Source of the DNA: Chromohalobacter marismortui
Lineage (GTDB): Bacteria; Pseudomonadota; Gammaproteobacteria; Pseudomonadales; Halomonadaceae
Reading direction: 5' to 3'
Assembly: GCF_004364315.1 (NCBI RefSeq)
Contig: NZ_SOBR01000004.1
Location: forward strand, 434,001-498,000
Length of the DNA: 64,000 nt
In this document: positions 61,021 to 64,000 of the stretch, piece by piece
Layout: every line of letters begins with the position of its first letter
How positions within the stretch are numbered: position 1 is the first letter of the stretch
Notes under the pieces: model-generated
Databases searched by the model: none
The model's input: only the letters and a program-made list of their open reading frames with translations
What the model was told of the DNA's origin: nothing
Translations under genes and position numbers: made by a program

Positions 61021-62226
61021 ATGACGTTTTCGCGAGGCGTGCTGGTGGCGGTGTTGTCGCTGTTGCCGACCATGGGCCAGGCTTACGAGTTGTCCGATTG
61101 GGACTCGGTGACCGCGGCCGCTCGGGGGCAGACGGTGTACTGGAATGCGTGGGGCGGTGATCCGCGTACCAATGCCTATATCGATTGGGTGGCCGAGGAG
61201 GTCGACGAGCGTTATGGCATCGATCTCGAGCACGTCAAGGTCAGCGATACCGCTGCAGCGGTGACCCGCGTGGTGGCCGAGAAAGCGGCGGGTAACGAGG
61301 ACCGTGGCGCGGTCGACCTGATCTGGCTCAACGGCGAGAACTTCGCCACCATGAAGGAAAATGACCTGCTCTATGGCCCCTGGGCCGAGCAACTGCCCCA
61401 CTTCCCGCTGACCGCGCCCAACCAGAACCCCGAGGTGCGCGAGGACTTCACCCTGCCGGTCGAGGGCTACGAAGCGCCCTGGGGACGTGCGCAGATCACC
61501 TTCTATTACGACAGTGCGCGTGTCGACGAACCGCCGCGCAGCATTCCTGCATTGCTCGATTGGGCCAAGGCGCACCCTGGGCGCTTCACGTATCCGCAGC
61601 CGCCGGCCTTTCTGGGCACGACCTTCCTCAAGCAGGCGCTGCTGGCGTTGACCGAGCACCGCGAGGCGCTTTACGCGCCGGTCGGCGAGGCCGATTTCGA
61701 GTCCGTCACCGCGCCGCTTTGGGCCTACCTGGACCGCTTGCATCCTTATCTGTGGCGCGAGGGTGAGCGCTTCCCCGCGGGTGGGCCTCGGATGCGTCAG
61801 CTGATGGGCGACGGGGCGTTGAGCCTGGCGTTCACCTTTACCCCCTCCGCGCCGGCCGCCGCGGTGCTCGATTATCAACTGCCACCGACCACGCGCAGTT
61901 ACATTCTTGACGACGGTACGCTGGGCAACGTGCATTTCGTCGCCATTCCCTTCAATGCCCAGCACAAGGCCGGCGCCTTGACGGTCGCCAACTTCCTGCT
62001 CTCGCCCGAGGCCCAGGCCCGCAAGCAGGACCTCTCGTTGTGGGGCGATGCCACGGTGCTGGACATGTCGCGCCTGAGCCCCGAGCAGCGCGAAGCGTTC
62101 GCCCGCGATGGGCGGGCCGCCGAAAGCCTGCCGCCGTCCTCCCTGGGCGAGACGCTGCGTGAACCCCATCCCTCCTGGATCGCGCCGCTCGAGGAGGCTT
62201 GGCGGCAGCGTTACGGCGCGCAATGA
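61021..62226 (+). CDS. ynjB: YnjB-like ABC transporter substrate-binding protein
   Basis: A 401-residue periplasmic binding protein. A signal peptide ends near GQAYELS. The mature protein has YnjB/thiamine-binding-like features: GQTVYWNAWGGDPRTNAYIDWVAEEV, GAVDLIWLNGENFATMKENDLLYGPW and WGRAQITFYYDSARV. E. coli YnjBCD is an uncharacterised transporter related to ThiBPQ. The ATG at 61021 follows GGGAGAGAGAC. The stop overlaps the permease start as ATGA. Confidence 0.82.
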   Translation: MTFSRGVLVAVLSLLPTMGQAYELSDWDSVTAAARGQTVYWNAWGGDPRTNAYIDWVAEEVDERYGIDLEHVKVSDTAAAVTRVVAEKAAGNEDRGAVDLIWLNGENFATMKENDLLYGPWAEQLPHFPLTAPNQNPEVREDFTLPVEGYEAPWGRAQITFYYDSARVDEPPRSIPALLDWAKAHPGRFTYPQPPAFLGTTFLKQALLALTEHREALYAPVGEADFESVTAPLWAYLDRLHPYLWREGERFPAGGPRMRQLMGDGALSLAFTFTPSAPAAAVLDYQLPPTTRSYILDDGTLGNVHFVAIPFNAQHKAGALTVANFLLSPEAQARKQDLSLWGDATVLDMSRLSPEQREAFARDGRAAESLPPSSLGETLREPHPSWIAPLEEAWRQRYGAQ

Positions 62227-63935
62227 CAGCGGGCGTGGCCTATCGGCTCGTCGTCGGTGTCCTGCCCTGGCTGACCATCGCCTTGCTCAGCGTGCCGGTG
62301 GTCGCCGGTGTGCTGGGGGCGCTGGCGCCGGCCTTCGGCTGGCTGCCGGTACTCGGTGGAGAACGCCTGACCCTGGCGCCCTGGCGGCAGCTCTTCGCGG
62401 TGCCGGGGATCGTCGACATGGCACGACTCAGCCTGGTGACCGGGCTGGTCAGCGCGGCGCTGTCGCTGGGGCTGGTGGTGCTGTTTCTGGGCAGTTTCCT
62501 GCACACGCCGCTGTATCGTCGCATTCAGCGCTGGTTGTCGCCGCTGCTGGCGGTACCCCACGCGGCGGCGGCGATCGGCCTGGCGTTCCTGCTGGCCCCG
62601 TCGGGGTGGGTGGTGCGTGGCCTTTCCCCGTGGGCGACCGGGTGGGCCTACCCACCGGATTATGCCTTTCCCGGCGATGCCTGGGGGCTGTCGTTGATCC
62701 TGGGGCTGGTCGTCAAGGAGGTGCCCTTCCTGCTGCTGATGAGCCTGGCCGCCCTGGTGCAGTGCCAGGCGCGCGAGCGCCTGAGCGTGGCGCGCAGCCT
62801 GGGGTATCGTCCGCTGACGGCCTTTCTCAAGGGTGTCATGCCTGGACTTTATCCCTTGTTGCGGTTGCCCCTCTACGCGGTGATCGCCTTTGCCACCTCG
62901 ACGGTGGACGTGGCCATGATCCTGGGGCCCACGACACCGCCGCCGCTGGCGGTGGCGGTGGTCGGCTGGCTCAACGACCCGACGCTGTCGATGCGCTTCA
63001 TGGCCTCGGCGGGGGCGATGCTGCAGCTGCTGCTGACGCTGACGGCGTTGTTGATCTGGTGGACGCTGGAGCGGTTGGTGGCGCGCGTCAGCCGGGGTTG
63101 GTGCCGGGACGGACGGCGCCAGTGCGGCGACCGCTGGCTGGCCGGCATGGCCTGGCTGGCCATGCGCACCGTGCTGGGCCTGATGATGGCCGCGCTGGCG
63201 GGGCTGGCGCTGTGGTCGGTGGCCGGATACTGGCCGTTCCCGGCGTTTCTGCCGTGGCCGCCGATCGCGCACAACTGGCTGAACGCGGCCGATGATCTGG
63301 TCGCCCCGGTGTGGCAGTCGCTCGGCGTCGCGCTCGCCGCGACCCTGGTGTCCGTGGTGCTGGTGCTGGGCGCGCTGGAGTCGGAGACCCAGCGTCGCCG
63401 GCCGATGCGCCCCTGGGCGCAACTGATCCTGTACCTGCCGCTGCTGGTGCCCTCGGTGGCGTTTCTGTTCGGGCTGGTCATGATGCAGGCGCAAATGGGC
63501 GTTCGGCCCGGCCTGGGCGCGGTCATCATCGGGCATGCGGTGTTCGTGCTGCCTTACGTCTTCCTGTCGCTGGCGGAAAGCTATCGACGCCTGGACCCGC
63601 GCTGGAGCCAGCAGGCCCGCAGTCTCGGCGCCGGGCCCTGGCGGGTCTTCTGGCGTGTGCGCCTGCCGTTGTTGCTGACGCCGCTGCTGACCGCGGCGGC
63701 GGTGGGCTTCGCGGTGAGCATCGGCCAGTACCTGCCCACCATTTTGCTGGGCGCCGGACGCGTGGTCACGGTGACCACCGAGGCGGTGAGCCTGGCGAGC
63801 GGTGGAGACCGGCGGCTGACCGCCATTTATGCCCTGCTGCAACTGTTGCTGCCGGCGCTGGGCTTCATGCTGGCGATGCTGGTGCCGCGTTATGTGTTTC
63901 GACGGCGGCGCGATCTGCTGCCAGGCACCGACTGA
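62223..63935 (+). CDS. ynjC: YnjC-like fused ABC permease
   Basis: A 570-residue permease with two tandem BPD-type domains, about twelve helices. The EAA loops are RERLSVARSLGYRPLTAFLKGVMPGL in the first half and SQQARSLGAGPWRVFWRVRLPLLL in the second. This fused form is that of YnjC and ThiP. The ATG overlaps the ynjB stop. The following ATPase starts 16 bases after its end, so ynjBCD is one operon. Confidence 0.86.
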   Translation: MTAGVAYRLVVGVLPWLTIALLSVPVVAGVLGALAPAFGWLPVLGGERLTLAPWRQLFAVPGIVDMARLSLVTGLVSAALSLGLVVLFLGSFLHTPLYRRIQRWLSPLLAVPHAAAAIGLAFLLAPSGWVVRGLSPWATGWAYPPDYAFPGDAWGLSLILGLVVKEVPFLLLMSLAALVQCQARERLSVARSLGYRPLTAFLKGVMPGLYPLLRLPLYAVIAFATSTVDVAMILGPTTPPPLAVAVVGWLNDPTLSMRFMASAGAMLQLLLTLTALLIWWTLERLVARVSRGWCRDGRRQCGDRWLAGMAWLAMRTVLGLMMAALAGLALWSVAGYWPFPAFLPWPPIAHNWLNAADDLVAPVWQSLGVALAATLVSVVLVLGALESETQRRRPMRPWAQLILYLPLLVPSVAFLFGLVMMQAQMGVRPGLGAVIIGHAVFVLPYVFLSLAESYRRLDPRWSQQARSLGAGPWRVFWRVRLPLLLTPLLTAAAVGFAVSIGQYLPTILLGAGRVVTVTTEAVSLASGGDRRLTAIYALLQLLLPALGFMLAMLVPRYVFRRRRDLLPGTD

Positions 63936-63951
63936 CGAAAGGAGGCATGCC

Positions 63952-64000
63952 ATGGCGTCATTGAGGCTCGATGACATCGTCATTCACCAGGGCCAGCATC
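63952..64000 (+). CDS. ynjD: ABC transporter ATP-binding protein, N-terminal fragment (3' truncated by window)
   Basis: Only the first 16 codons are in the window (MASLRLDDIVIHQGQH). A strong AAAGGAGG site precedes the ATG. The start resembles YnjD/ThiQ-type ATPases, and the position after a YnjC-like permease supports this. No ATPase motif is visible yet. Confidence 0.65.
   Translation, partial: MASLRLDDIVIHQGQH

Noticed and set aside
60664-62223. Minus-strand frame across the ynjB gene
   Set aside because: ynjB carries signal peptide and family motifs; the reverse frame is a shadow.
62211-63983. 590-codon minus-strand frame over the permease
   Set aside because: Almost entirely Gln/Arg/His; antisense of helix-rich permease codons.

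Overview
The window reads as chromosomal DNA of a moderately halophilic gammaproteobacterium of the Halomonadaceae (Chromohalobacter/Halomonas type). The evidence is the high GC content, the gene repertoire, and Pseudomonas-like local order such as phoR-phoB / ubiA-ubiC / rubB-hupB and oxyR-recG. Coding is dense and mostly housekeeping, transport and nutrient acquisition. I saw no rRNA, tRNA, CRISPR array, prophage or insertion sequence. Two genes are cut by the window edges: a HexR-like regulator at the left and an ABC ATPase at the right.

Layout. (1) 1-13960: end of hexR, uvrD, psiE, an acyl-CoA thioesterase, the complete pstS-pstC-pstA-pstB-phoU phosphate system, an EAL-domain protein convergent with phoU, cysZ and a ZIP metal transporter. 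(2) 13985-18870: an iron/oxidative-stress block with Fur-like sites: Mn-type SOD, an AraC/PchR-like regulator, a TonB-dependent siderophore receptor and an FhuF-like ferric reductase. (3) 18930-20035: a sigma-32-type promoter, two tandem hsp20 genes and a strong terminator. (4) 20094-32892: phoBR, ubiCA, rubB, HU, a small unknown protein, a FUSC-family membrane protein, a small HTH protein, recG, oxyR and a YeeZ-like NAD(P)-binding protein. (5) 32933-44438: a full phosphonate module, phnCDE plus phnFGHIJKLMNP and a hexapeptide acyltransferase, with matching PhnF-type operators before phnC and at the start of phnF. (6) 44441-50847: thpR, an RND efflux pair and a divergent AraC regulator. (7) 50874-54542: ridA, spoT, rpoZ and gmk. 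(8) 54653-64000: two MFS transporters, pyrC, a histidine phosphatase, a YggL-like protein, and a YnjBCD-type ABC transporter divergent from an APH-fold kinase.

The main theme is phosphorus. PstSCAB-PhoU, PhoBR, PsiE and the whole C-P lyase pathway lie within about 45 kb. Well-formed Pho boxes, each with a -10 hexamer exactly 10 bp downstream, lie before pstC (inside the 3' end of pstS) and before phoB. A weaker Pho-like site and a PhnF-like operator lie before phnC. A second theme is iron and oxidative stress.

I did not find a clearly new multi-gene system. The best leads are regulatory and structural: the Pho promoter embedded in pstS, paired PhnF operators, an apparent one-base deletion near the end of phnP, an insertion in PhnK, a perfect 16-bp palindrome before an MFS gene, a possible structured leader before hsp20, and a YnjBCD transporter next to a kinase whose catalytic His appears replaced by Ser. 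All family calls come from reading motifs by eye; no database search was run.
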